In this document: positions 11,985 through 23,315 of the stretch, one piece after another
How positions within the stretch are numbered: the stretch's first letter is position 1
Layout of the letters: each line of letters opens with the position of its first letter
NCBI GenBank assembly: GCA_030765055.1
Contig: CM060955.1
Coordinates: forward strand, 99,632,024 to 99,696,023
Length of the DNA: 64,000 bases
From: Mantis religiosa
Lineage: Eukaryota > Arthropoda > Insecta > Mantodea > Mantidae
Reading direction: 5' to 3'
Made by a program: the position numbers and the translations under genes
Notes under the pieces: model-generated
Told to the model about the DNA's origin: nothing
What the model saw: only the letters and a program-made list of their open reading frames with translations
Database searches by the model: none

Positions 11985-12241
11985 GTAATGTTTTCATCAA
12001 ATTTTGCCCATCACTGTCTGTAGCCAACTATGGTTAACATTATTTACTATGTAGCATTAATGTTCATGTGCATGTTTATATAATTATATCTTAAGCTAAA
12101 AATGCTATAAAAATACAATTTCCTTTTAAAAAAATCTGTGTTATCACTAAGCATTCCTTACTATCATATATTTTAATATAACTTTACAAACTTTTTACTG
12201 TAGTTGTTACATACAGTGTAAGTGAAACAAATGTGTTCCAA

Positions 12242-12247
12242 AATAAA
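12242..12247 (+). terminator. Poly(A) signal of WAPL
   Basis: AATAAA about 260 bp after the WAPL stop in AT-rich DNA. It is the first canonical signal downstream. No poly(A) tract follows. Confidence 0.6.
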
Positions 12248-12310
12248 CTCATAATGTTTATGTATCTGAACTTGTATTTGTTGTTACAAAGCATCAAAAA
12301 GTTTAAAGTT

Positions 12311-12352
12311 TTTACTTTCTCTACTGTACACTTACAGTAAGTAGAGAAAGTA
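12311..12352. repeat. Short hairpin
   Basis: ACTTTCTCTACT at 12317 is repeated inverted as AGTAGAGAAAGT near 12340, separated by a short AT-rich loop. It lies just past the WAPL poly(A) site. Confidence 0.6.
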
Positions 12353-12579
12353 TAACATTCCATTAAAAATTTAATACTGAGATTTCAGTGCAAATATATG
12401 TTTTAAGGTTCCATGAATCCAACATAAAGCATTTTTAGAACAATAACCAGAGTATCAGACCAGACCCAGTATGTGGCTCATTCATTATTGTTCTCCCAAA
12501 GTGAACAGAGAGTGGTTGCTTCACAAAGTATTTACAAGACAGCACCAACATACCTCTAAGAGGTCAACAGGATCCTGTT

Positions 12580-12990
12580 TTGAAGAGTAAAATAATTGGA
12601 TGTCTAGAGGCAGATCAGACACAGACCACAGTCTCTCAGGTCCTGAATGTGCCATAAAGTGTCATTTCCAGGCTTTGGCAATGATTTTAAGAAACGGGAG
12701 CTGTTCATCGTATCCCTATACATGGTCTCCCACTGATCACAGCACTGCAGTAGAACTGATATTTGACCATAACAACATGATGACATCAGAGGATGGTGTC
12801 TTCTGAGCTTTCAGCTCCCTTAGGCATTCAAATTTTGAGGCACACTGTATACTGGAGGCTCAGGACAGTCAGCCTTTATACCAGACATCCAGCAGTGTGG
12901 CCCCACTCATTCGAATACACATATGGTCCCGTTTACAGTAGAGTCAGCAACGTTCGTGTTTTTTATGAATGAATGACTTCTGATCCATTC
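12580..12990 (+). pseudogene. Tc1-like transposase remnant
   Basis: The plus strand near 12593-12670 reads IIGCLEADQTQTTVSQVLN, then a stop, then SVISRLWQ. A further stop or two later it reads ETGAVHRIPIHG. This is the paired helix-turn-helix start of Tc1 transposases. Catalytic DDE blocks are not recognisable and no terminal repeats were found, so this is a dead 5' fragment. Confidence 0.75.
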
Positions 12991-13376
12991 ATGTATATAT
13001 CATGTTAGAGGAAAAAAACTTGACGGAATGGAACAACTAAAAATAATTGTGCTTTGCAACATTTTAAAAATACTTGACACAGATTTTTATTATGTTTTGT
13101 AAAGTCTTATATTTTATTATGCTGCACTCACAGCAAATGTTGAGATGTCAAAATCTGATTTCACAGACTGATTCCTAACATAAAAAGCATACATAAACCA
13201 CACGTATTTGTTGTTCTAAACATTTGTTCTGTATTAAGTTTTAAAAATGTTTATCTAGTTCTGTTAAGACATTAGATAGGTAGCTAAATGAAATATAAAG
13301 TATTATTTGGATATGAATATTAACACTGTAAATCATAAAAGTGTTTGTAGTTGGTTTTGTCACACTACATCACTTA

Positions 13377-14440
13377 CTTTAATTGGTCTTTATATGAGAT
13401 GTTCTCCCACATTGTGAGTTTGTTGTGGTTTATCGTGCCTTTTAATAATTTTGGATTTGGTTAAGGATACGGTTTTTGTTCCAAGAGTGAAAAGCTACTG
13501 CTGACTTCTCTTCCTGTTTCAGTTTGATGTTTCTAAAAATTGTCTTTGACTCTGGCTTTCTGGTTTCTTTTAGTTTGCTCTATGTAGAATGTTACACAAT
13601 CCTTACAATTTATTTGGTATATTCCAGATCTATTGATTGGTGAGATTTTATCCTTTTTGTTTATTTAACAATTTTGTTACTGACTATGCATAGGTGCCAA
13701 GATGATATTTTGTTCTCCAAAGATGTTTTTGAATATATTAAATGTTTTTGGGTGGTATGTGAATCTACTCAATATGCTATTGCTTTCTTTTTCTTTGGTG
13801 GATATGCTTGCTTCCTTAATGGTCTTCCTTTGCTTAGCTTTTTACTTTTCTTAAATACCAGAATTTTACTATTTCCATTTTATTCTGCTATGTGAAGTAT
13901 GGCTTTTTGTTCCTAGTAGTTTTCTGCGTTTCCATGGGTATGTTGACCATTCTGTGTGTAAGATGTTTATTATGGATGTTTAAGTGTAACTGGCATAAAG
14001 CTATGATTTTTTTATGTTATTTTCTGACTATGTTGGCTTCCATAAATTCAAAATTTTACTTTTGTGTCGTTCCTGATGGTATGTAAGTCCAAGAAAGAGA
14101 ATTCTCAATTGACTCCTTTTCTTTTGCAGATAGAGCAGTTTTAATTGGCATCATCTAAATGTCTATTTGGAACTGTTGCAAAGACCCAAAACTGGTATTA
14201 TTAAAAGGTCTAATGAACCATAACAAATTCACAATGTGGGAGAACATCTTAATATGGAAATACAAAGACCAATTAATAAACTTTGAAATCTCACCAGTGA
14301 ACAGTTTGATAAAAAAGTTCATTGCTCCACCACCAGAGAGAAGACTACAGGCAACAATAAACTACAGTCAGCCCTTCAAGATTAAAAATGGAAACAACAC
14401 CTTCTGAAACTAGTCCTTCAGTATGAAAATTTAAGTGATG
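13377..14440. pseudogene. Inverted pair of PLE GIY-YIG fragments
   Basis: Minus-strand sequence at about 13377-13650 encodes SGIYQINCKDC and FYIE, the start of a GIY-YIG nuclease as found at the C-terminus of Penelope-like elements. It continues to HNKLTMWENI. Plus-strand sequence at 14159-14405 encodes HNKFTMWENI and LINFEISPVNSLIKKF, the same region in opposite orientation. The pair forms an imperfect palindrome. The 14090-14150 plus sequence is related upstream material. Confidence 0.75.
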
Positions 14441-14587
14441 TTGTATGACAAAACTGAATATAAGTAGTTTTATGAATTAATTTGGACATCGCTGTTAATA
14501 AATTCCTCCAAATATTATATAACTATCACCATAACTACAGTTAACTTTTATAAGTTTTTAACAGTGAATGCAAGTTCTTCCAACACA

Positions 14588-14906
14588 TGAATATTATGAA
14601 TCAAATTTTGGAACACATTTGCTTCACTTATAATTAATAATTTGCTTCACATTAATAGGACGAGTTTTGAAAGGTTTTACTTTCGCCATCAGTTGTAAGT
14701 TCACTGACGGTGTTGGCATCTTCTTCCTTTTGGTCTCTCATGGAAGGCAAGATGAATGTAGTATAGATATCTGGGGGCAGGATTTCAGAGTTTAATACCG
14801 CCAGTTGACCTGCAGCTGTTGATAGAAACAAAAACTTCTGAAATATGTCCTTTTAATTTACAGTATAAGTGAAGCAAATGTGTCCCAAATTTTGATTCAT
14901 AATATA
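14588..14906. repeat. PLE terminal inverted repeat with hammerhead-like motif
   Basis: TTATGAATCAAAATTTGGAA-type arms at about 14588-14634 and 14866-14906 are inverted copies. Between them, on the minus strand at 14659-14692, lies CUGAUGG, a GAAAG/CUUUC stem, and AAAACUCGUC. This matches the hammerhead-like layout seen elsewhere in the window with substitutions. Confidence 0.55.
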
Positions 14907-16018
14907 AGTTAATTGATGCAAATTAATTATTTCTTCACACTAGCCATATACAGGTTAAGGTATTGGATTGATAAGAATCGACATGAAAAATTCAATACCA
15001 CGGCTGGGATTTGAACCATGGATCTACTGGTCTCCGTCCAGTCACTCTCACCCATTGCGCTACCATGGCCAATTTTGCCGTCCTGACATTAAATTCTCCA
15101 ATTGACTCATATATTTTCCTGGTAAACCACTAGGGGCTCTCGCATCCGAGATACACCGTTTGTGGCAACTTACTATGTAAGTCCTAGACTTCATCATTTA
15201 ACTCTTATTAAATAAGTTAATTGATGGAAATTAATCATTTCTTCACATTAGCCATATACAGGCTAAGGCTAAGGATTGATAGAGTCGACATGAAAAATTC
15301 AATGCCATGGCCGGGATTTGAACCACAAATCTACTGGTCTCCGTCCAGTCGCTCTTACCCATTGAGCTACCATGGCCAATTTTGCTGTCATGACATTAAA
15401 TTCTCCAGTTGACTCATATATTTTCCCAGTAAACCACTAGGAGCTCTTGCATCCGAGATTTTTTTTTTTTTTGTGTAATTTACGTCCTCCAACGTTAAGT
15501 CATATCGGATGATGAATGGAATGGATGAAATGATGCTCAAATGAGTCCGGGGTCCATGGAGCTTAGAGTTATCAGACATTCGTCTTAAAGGATAAGGGAA
15601 AACCCCGGAAAAACCTTATCCAGGTAACTCATCCTGACCGAGATTCGAACTTGGGACCTCTTGAACGTGAGGCAGACATGCTACCACCACACTACCAAGG
15701 CGGGCTCTCGCATCCGAGATACACCATCTTTGGCGACTTACTATTGTAAGTACTTGAGTCCCAGGCTTCATCATTTAACTCTTATTATATAAGTTAATTG
15801 ATGGAAATTAATCATTTCTTCACACTAGCCATATACAGGCTAAGGTATTGGATTGATAGAGTCGACATGAAAAATTCAATGCCACGGCCAGGATTTGAAC
15901 CACGGATCTACTGGTCTCCGTCCAGTCGCTCTTACCCCTTGAGCTATCATGGCCAATTTTGCCATCATCACATTAAATTCTCCAATTGACTCATATATTT
16001 TCTCGGTAAACCACTAGT
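14895..16018 (-). mobile_element. Tandem array of SINE-B (three copies)
   Basis: Three head-to-tail minus-strand copies begin near 14908, 15218 and 15791. Each carries a tRNA-like head: on the minus strand GGTAGCTCAATGGGTAAGAG, a spacer, and GGTTCAAATCCCGGCCATGG. Each also has a conserved body with GAGTCAATTGGAGAATTTAA. The second copy is split by SINE-A at 15460-15703. The B-box match is good, but multiple diverged copies rule out genuine tRNA genes. Confidence 0.85.
15460..15703 (-). mobile_element. SINE-A inserted into SINE-B
   Basis: A minus-strand SINE-A starts at a T-run (its A-tail) and ends at the tRNA-like head near 15700. A 17-bp target duplication flanks it with one mismatch: gctcttgcatccgagat at 15443-15459 and gctctcgcatccgagat at 15704-15720. 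This dates SINE-A activity after the SINE-B array. Confidence 0.93.
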
Positions 16019-16510
16019 TATTTATATTACTATAATTGCACATAAAATTAGTGATACTGGATCCAATTTTAGCATTTGGATGATATATTTGATGTTTTCA
16101 AAGAAAATATGATTTAAATGCTCTAACATATAAGAGGACATGACGTATGATATAGGAATTTATTGTATGACCAGATGATGTATTGTAAACTAAATTCTTA
16201 ATAAAAAGGCTCTGTTTAATACACATTGCCACCACATAAAAAGAGGACTGGTTATCTTCATCATATATGCATTTTCTTGATCTTTTTGAAACTTCTGATT
16301 GTTGCAACATTAAACATTATTAGGAAAATTAGAAAAGTACATGATAAAGAACAATCATTAGAATGGTTAATTTAGTACTTATTTAATATAGAGCAATGGC
16401 ATAGATCATAATATAAACATAGAAGGAAATCTAAGGAAAGTTAAATCACATTTTAAATATCACACACAGAGATTCTCAAAAGTCTAAATTGGTTCCATAT
16501 CTGGTTATAC

Positions 16511-16513
<3 letters not shown>
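16019..16513. other. Intergenic, nothing recognised
   Basis: AT-rich stretch with no supported gene. A short minus-strand frame at 16098-16310 has no recognisable similarity. Confidence 0.5.

Positions 16514-16566
<53 letters not shown>
16514..16566. repeat. (TA)n microsatellite
   Basis: About 26 TA units immediately before a PLE terminal fragment. Confidence 0.95.
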
Positions 16567-16567
<1 letters not shown>

Positions 16568-16569
16568 TT

Positions 16570-16735
16570 AATATAAGTTATATGGAGTTGACAACAGCTG
16601 ATGATGTTAGGAAGATCCTAACGAAATGTGTTCTAGGTAAATACCAGCAATAAGTGGAGCATTGAGTATTAGTTTGACTCAAAATTATATTAGTTTTGTG
16701 CTTCATTGTATCATAGTCCTTACACATTGGAATAA
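16570..16735 (+). mobile_element. PLE terminal fragment with hammerhead-like core
   Basis: CTGATGA at 16598 is followed by T, a 7-bp stem (GTTAGGA, loop AGA, TCCTAAC) and GAAATG. The following 100 bp match the right arm of the palindromic element at 19965-20577, including the tail GTGCTTCATTGTATCATAGT. This is a half copy lacking the inverted partner. Confidence 0.7.
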
Positions 16736-17760
16736 ATTATCTGTTAATGCTATAGGATTTACCATGGAATATGTGGATGATACTGCCGTAGTCTAATGGT
16801 TAAAATGGCAGAACATGTACAATATAAAGCAAATAATTATTAGAGGCTGTTTGAACATACTTATCACAACAAAGATAGTTACTAAACACAAATAAAATGG
16901 AATGTATGCAGATTGGAATAACCAGTACTTTTTTTTCTGTAAAAAAGCTTAGTGGAACTCTCTCACTCACTCATATTGTACAACAAAAACAAAAGTGTTA
17001 AATCTTCATATCTTACACTACATACCTTATGTTTAGTATCTGATTTGTTCCTTTTAATGATAGGAAACATGCATTGTGCATATTGACAACATCACTCTAG
17101 TTCTGAGTTTTGTCGCTATTTTATCAGACTCTACTCTCGGAAAATAACAGTATTGCACTATAATCAAGCAGACACACAGAAGAGGACTACATCTTACCAC
17201 AGTCAGCTTGTTTTGCCCTTGTATTGCTGTTTGCTCATGTATAGCCTGCACTCTCTAATCCTATTAATTTTAAGGAATGGAAACGGTGCAATAGGCAGCT
17301 GTAAGGCAGTTTTACAAAGTTTACAGTTTACAGTTTTTTAACAAATGGAAGATGACAGCACTAAATGCAGTAGGTATATTAAAGAATTTCTTCTGCATCA
17401 ATAATGATAACAGAATGGAAACTCTTGCCCACTATATGGGGGTAATTTCAATTTTAAATTTCACTGCAGTTTGTAAAAGTTTACTGGAACGCATTCCGGT
17501 GCATTCCAGCTGAAAAAAAGCCCTGGGAATAACCAGTAAAATGCAGATAAACATAACATTAACAATCCAAAATGAGCAGATTCCTAAATAATGTAGACAA
17601 ATTTTTAGGATTAAACATAACAAATTAAAATGGGATAAACTTGTAGAAAAGATTGTGCTTGACGTGTCCATTATCCTGTACAAGATATCAAGGATGAATA
17701 AAGATAAAGACCTAAATTATGGGATCATCTTATGGGGAGTAGCGTAAAAGAAACAGAAAT
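16736..17760. other. Intergenic, nothing recognised
   Basis: No gene is supported. A tRNA-like scrap (CCGTAGTCTAATGGTTAAAA near 16788) may be an old SINE. Confidence 0.45.
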
Positions 17761-18853
17761 TAGATTTGATTTGATTTATTGATTCATCCATTAAAACATG
17801 TACATGTTATAGGACACGCCAAATTAAAAACTAAGAACTAAAAACTAAGTACAATATTTATAATTAAGGTAGCTAACTAAATATTTACAAATTTAAAAAT
17901 TCATCCACGCTGTAGAAGCTATTGGCTCTAAGGAAGTTTAATAACAATTTCTTAAATTGATGTTGTGATTCAATGTTTTTTATAGATTCAGGTAGCTTAT
18001 TGTAAAGATGTAAGCCAGCATATGTGAAACTATTTTCATACATCTTTGTTTTGTGTGACTTCACAAATAAATTATTCTTTGTTCTAGTGTTGTGTATATG
18101 AATTTCAGAATTTGTTTTGAATAAACTTAGGCTTGCTTTCATATGTACAAGAGTTTCATATATGTATATACTTGGCAGTGGTAAGATACCTAATTTACTG
18201 AAGTATGGCTTACAACTAGTTGTGCTTGAGACATCTGCTATGATTCTAATTATTTTCTTTTGGTATCTGAATACTTTTATACTGTCTTTAGAATTTCCCC
18301 AAAAAATTATACCATATGCCAACAAACTGTGTATATATGAAAAGTACACTATTCTCCGAACTTTCAAGCTTGACATGCCTGTAATCGTCCTCATTAAGAA
18401 ACACATTTTACTAAGCTTTTTCGTCAATGCCTCTATGTGAGTTTCCCAATTTAAATTTTCATCTAGTATTAGTCCCAGAAATTTGATAGTTTGTACATAA
18501 TGTATTTGGTCTTGACCCAGCATTAATTTTGGATACAATTGACTTCCACTCATTTTATTATAGAAGCTTAGGGCTGCTGTTTTCTCCTTACTCAATATTA
18601 ACATATTGGCACTAAACCATTTTTGAATATATTTTAGATTATTTTCAATATGTACATCTGCCCCTTCCTTATTCACCCCTTTGATAAAAATATTTGTATC
18701 ATCTGCAAAAAGTGTAACATTTATATTGGTTCTGTTTTCTACATTATCTGCCAAATCATTAATGTGCACTGTAAATAAAAGAGGTCCAAAACAATATACT
18801 ATAGAGAATACACCTTTGGATACCCCTGAGCTGGGCCCTGGTCTTTTTGCCAT
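17761..18853 (-). pseudogene. 5'-truncated CR1/Jockey-type LINE, RT C-terminal half
   Basis: A 322-codon minus-strand frame (17885-18853) starts inside reverse transcriptase. It has FGPLLFTVHINDL, LFADDTNIFI and FLGLILDENLNWETHI. It then shows the thumb and C-terminal region SYIHSLLAYGIIFWG and LYNKLPESIK, ending FYSVDEFLNL. The 3' UTR ends with a CAATAAATCAAATCAAATC tail at 17761-17780. The catalytic FADD is intact and the frame is open, so the copy is fairly young, but the endonuclease and RT fingers are missing. Clade is inferred from the C-terminal pattern and tail. Confidence 0.85.
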
Positions 18854-19964
18854 CAGGGCTGCCCTTCAATATGTTTTCATACTTGCTCCTTTTTACTATT
18901 TATTTTAACTTTCACCCTTTATTTCTATTTGCCCAATTGTTGTCTTTATTTGTCTATTTTACCTCTTATTTCAACTTTTTATTATGATCTCTTTACTCAG
19001 ACATGTTCTTCTTAAACTTACTTTTCAAGATTTCTTACTTTTACTTCTCCCCTTTCCCTATTACAGTCATTTGCCACTTTTTTCAATCCTTCTTCCTTTT
19101 ACTTAATCTCACTTGCTCATGCTCTCTCCTCTACCTCTCACATTCCTTTCTATTTTTACTTCCTTTTGTGCAATTAACTAGCCTGGTTATTAAGTCTGGT
19201 CACATTTGTTGATACATCCCATCTTGTAAATTTCCCCTGCCTATTTCTCTTTCTTTTGTAATTCCCTGTGTTCCTATACTTATTTCACTCAGCACTTATC
19301 CTATTACAATTACTTTATGACCTCTACACTTAGCTATTTCATGTGCTTCCTGCATGTTATTTATGCCAAATATCTCCTGCTTAGGCACCTCACATATTCT
19401 TTCTCATACCACATTTCTGAATTTCTTCCCCTCCTCCTCCACCACAGATTAATATGTTAACATTATCTTCACTTATGCATGTTGCCAATTTTCCCTGTAC
19501 ATTTGTTCTCCGATCATTCCAAATGGATAATGAAGTTTTGCCACTAATCAAAATCATCAGCTTTTTGTGCTCCACTTGTATTACTGCATTGCTATCCTTC
19601 TTTATGTTGCCCTGACCATTTTGTTTTCTGCTGAGATTTGCATTCCTGCTCCTTACCTCGTGTCATTCAGTTGTTCCATTGTCTTACTTAGCTCATCATT
19701 TACCTCTTCCACTTGCCCTTAATCAACAGTTTGAAGTTCCTTATGAATGCATTGTATCCTTGTTTCCTCTCCTTACTTTTTTCTTTAGTCAGTCTCTTTC
19801 TTTGTTCATATGTTAGGTCCTAATTGATATAAACAGACATTCCCTTTTTTTTTTTTGCTTGTTTTAGTGTTTCTTTTGTTAATTCTTTACTACAAAGTAA
19901 GAAAGAACATTGAGAGAAGTGTATATCCTTAAGTGGGATCTAAGTTGAGAAATACATAATTTGT
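18854..19964. other. Pyrimidine-rich stretch, possible LINE ORF1 remnant
   Basis: Strongly C/T-rich on the plus strand, so the minus strand reads Lys/Glu-rich in several broken frames, for example near 19390-19575. It lies 5' of the LINE RT on the same strand and could be its decayed ORF1, but I recognise no domain. Confidence 0.3.
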
Positions 19965-20577
19965 ATATAATTTTGAGTCGAACTAATACTCAGTGCTCCA
20001 TTTATTGCTAGCATTTACCTAGAACGTGTTTCGTTAGGATCTTCCTAACATCATCAGCTGTTGTCGACTAATGGCTGTTGGTTTGGTGAACTCCTTGGAG
20101 GTACTAGGGGCGTCTCTGTCAGTATCTTGATGAACTTGAAGTTTGGGTTTTCTTCAATGGTAGTATCGAAATTTAACAATTTTCTTTCATATTTCTTTAT
20201 GAAAATTTTTTCCCACAAGGTTAATGCTGTTGAACCCTGATCACTTTTTAATAAGTGGAGTTCTCGTTCTATATCATGATTTTCCTTTGAAAAATGGTAC
20301 GCTAAAGAAATATGAAAGAAAATTGTTTAATTTTGATACTACCTTTGAAGAGAACCCAAACTTCAAGTTCATCAAGATACCGACAGAGATGCCTCATCAC
20401 CTCCAAGGGGTTCACCAAACCAACAGCCATTAGTCGACAACAGCTAATGATGTTAGGAAGATCCTAACGAAACGCATTCTAGGTAAATACTAGCAATAAA
20501 TGGAGCATTGAGTAATAGTTTGACTCAAAATTATATTCATTTTGTGCTTCATTGTATCATAGTCCTTACACATTGGA
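19965..20577. mobile_element. Palindromic PLE-derived element a
   Basis: The two arms are inverted copies of PLE C-terminal plus terminal sequence. The plus half encodes YERKLFNFDTTFEENPNF KFIKIPT near 20305-20385. Hammerhead-like cores lie at 20023-20057 (minus, CUGAUGA with 7-bp stem II) and 20444-20480 (plus, mutated to CUAAUGA). An 11-bp target duplication, acataatttgt, flanks the unit at 19954-19964 and 20578-20588. Confidence 0.85.
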
Positions 20578-21161
20578 ACATAATTTGTGTTTGAAAACAC
20601 TAGTATCTTTAGTTTTAACAAAGATACTTATTGAACTACCTTTTATAGTGTCAGCCATGTAATAATTTAATATAATATTCATTATGTTTTATATGAGGGT
20701 TCGCTGATAAGTCCTGGGCCTCACATAGAAATGGTACCACTGAGCCCGTTTGACGGATTGCATCATATAATTTAACTCTAGACTAGTTTGTATCCATAGT
20801 TACAGGTCTATAGCTTGTTTAGATTTTGTATGACAGCATTTTAAACAAGACAAGTACGAAAATAGAGGATTTGGAAAAACAAACAGTGATTAAATACTTC
20901 CATATGAAAGGCTTAACACCTAAAAAATCAAGGAAGAAATGGAGAATACATTGAAAGGCTCTGTGGAAGCCACAACTCCAGAGATCATTGAAAAAATTCA
21001 TCATTTAGTAATGGAAGACCGCAGATTAAAGTTGTTTAAGATAGCAGAGGCTGTAAACATATCAAAAGAATGTGCAGGTAATATTTTAAGTAATGTTTTG
21101 AGCTTTCGTAAGGTCTGTGCAAGATGGGTGCTGCATTTGTTCACACCTGATCAGAAGTTGC

Positions 21162-21413
21162 TTTTTTTTGTGTGTGTGTGTGTAATTTACGTCCTCCAAT
21201 GTTAAGTCATGTCGGACGGTGAATGAATTGGGTGAAATGATGCTCAAATGAGCCCGGGGTCCATGGAGCTTAAAGTTACCTGACATTCGTGTTTGAGGAT
21301 AAGGGAAAACTCTGGAAAAACCCTTATCCAGGTAACTCACCCTGACTGAGATTCGAACTCGGGACCTCTTGAACATGAGGCAGACATGCTATCATCTACG
21401 CTACCGAGACTGG
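21162..21413 (-). mobile_element. SINE-A inside mariner
   Basis: Minus-strand SINE-A. The target duplication cagaagttgc lies at 21152-21161 and 21414-21423. Its A-tail is represented by the T-run and TGTG repeat at 21162-21184. Confidence 0.9.
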
Positions 21414-21613
21414 CAGAAGTTGCAAAGAAACACTCTTTCTGTTAAGAATTTGGAGCTCTATCATGAAAGTCCCAATGAATTTTTGAGATGGCTTATTACC
21501 ATGATCTACGCTACCGAGACTGGCAGAAGTTGCAAAGAAACACTCTTTCTGTTAAGAATTTGGAGCTCTATCATGAAAGTCCCAATGAATTTTTGAGATG
21601 GCTTATTACCATG
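21394..21613. repeat. 110-bp tandem duplication across SINE/mariner junction
   Basis: Positions 21394-21503 and 21504-21613 are essentially identical. Each copy contains the last ~20 bp of the SINE head, the target duplication and the following mariner coding sequence. The duplication is therefore younger than the SINE insertion. Confidence 0.95.
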
Positions 21614-22224
21614 GATGAAATTTGGATACATCATACACTCCACAAAGTAAATCAGTCAAAACAGTGGATTGTGCCAGGTGAACCAACTCCAAAAAAGACA
21701 AAGTCAATTTTGTCAGCTAACAAGGTTATGTCAAATTTTTTCTGGGATGCACGGGGAATTATTTTTATTGATTACTTGGAAAAGGGTAAAAGTATCACTA
21801 GTGACTAATCCACAAGCTTACTGCAATGTTTGAGTGATGAAGTGAAAAGAAAAAGACCTCATTTGGTAAAGTAAAAGATCATGACAATGCTCTCGCCCAT
21901 CATTCAGTCACTGCAATGGGAAAAATGTGTGAATTAAAGTTCAAATTGCTCGAACATCCACCCTATCCAGATCTAGCATCCAATGACTACCATATGTTCA
22001 CAAACCTCAATTTCTTGGAGGACAAAAATCTCACAACAAGGTCATTGATTTAGTAAACAGCTAATTTGAGGACCACAATAAATTGCACTATGGAGATGAT
22101 TTAATTAAATTAGAACACTGATATAACAAATGTTAGCCTTTCAAGAGATTATGTTGAGAAATAAAGAAAAGAAAGTATATATTCTTTTACTGTAAGGCCC
22201 GGGACTTATTACCCGATCCTCGTA

Positions 22225-23315
22225 TATGAAGAGTGGTCTGAACGAAATTATCATTTAAGCCTCCTCATTTAGCATAATTTGATTTTACTTCATTCTAGCA
22301 TTTCTTGAGTTCAATTCATTATCTTAGCAGTAAATGATTTTTTATACCCGCATGCAAATAAGGATGTACATGTTTTACAAAGCAAGAAAGCTACACCAAA
22401 ACTTCCATTTCTGAATTATTTAGCATTTGTAACAGAATCTTCTTCACTTCTGCTTTTGTTAGGCGAAAAAAAAACTTAAGTAAGTCTCAACAAGTTAGGT
22501 AAAGAATGACACCACAACTTTCTATACTTGGTAACTTTGTTTCATTCACTTTTAATATAGATATATTTTATCATTAGGCATAAAATATAAAAATGTTTAT
22601 CAGTTTTATGGCTTCTTCAAGAACATGAAAGGTCGTACATTTCAATAAAATACCTTCTGCTGCATTGTATATAACTAAATTAATTTAAAGCTGAAAAATT
22701 TAAATAGTATTGACATATTTCTTGGCATATTACTGCGTACAAGAAGGTGTTTGGCTACCTTTTTATTTTGTAAGTGAATGCATTGATTATATGCTATACA
22801 CGACTGCGTGAAACAAACTCGAAATTTACCAGATGCGAAAAATATGTTAGGTTGGATGTCCTGTATGTATAAGATTTGTTCCTAATCACAGTTCCTAATT
22901 CATATATCATTTAAACTGAGAGGGGAAAAAAAAAATATATTTTAAAATTAACACAAAAAAAAGTAAATGCAATTCACTTTCTTTGCCTTACAACGTCAAA
23001 AAAATTAGCTGAAATATTTTGCATTTTATAAGGCTTTATTCCCTCATAGGGAAATAGGTTGTTTGGTAGTAGCATATTTGGATATAACCAACATAATTTA
23101 AATATTTTCCCACCAACTTTTAACTGTATTTGTAATTAAAATAAAGATTAATGGTTACTGATTGCACATGTGTCTGTAAGCGGAAAATGTTTGTTGATTT
23201 GCTCAAATGATAAGCGTGGAACGCGTGGAAGTTGAATTGAATTCTACTTAGTATTAAAGTTAGGGATAGCGACGAAGTTGTAAACAAAACAAGCACACCA
23301 CGAAAACATCACAAT
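22225..23315. other. Prx4 5' flank
   Basis: Unique AT-rich DNA between the mariner and the Prx4 start. It should contain the Prx4 promoter. I see no convincing core promoter element. Confidence 0.4.

Larger units (their letters stand above)
20694..22222 (+). pseudogene. Mariner element with broken transposase
   Basis: Imperfect 27-bp terminal inverted repeats (20/27 identical) at 20694-20720 and 22196-22222 are each next to a TA. The transposase reads IIEKIHHLVMEDRRLKLFKI, then the SINE, then LKKLHHES-type and FLRWLITMDEIWIHH (first catalytic Asp), KQWIVPGEPTPKK and VMSNFFWDARGIIFIDYLEKG. After a stop near 21806 comes HDNALAHHSV (second Asp) and PYPDLASNDYHMF (third Asp). This is the DD34D mariner pattern. 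A SINE, a 110-bp duplication and stops inactivate it. Confidence 0.9.
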
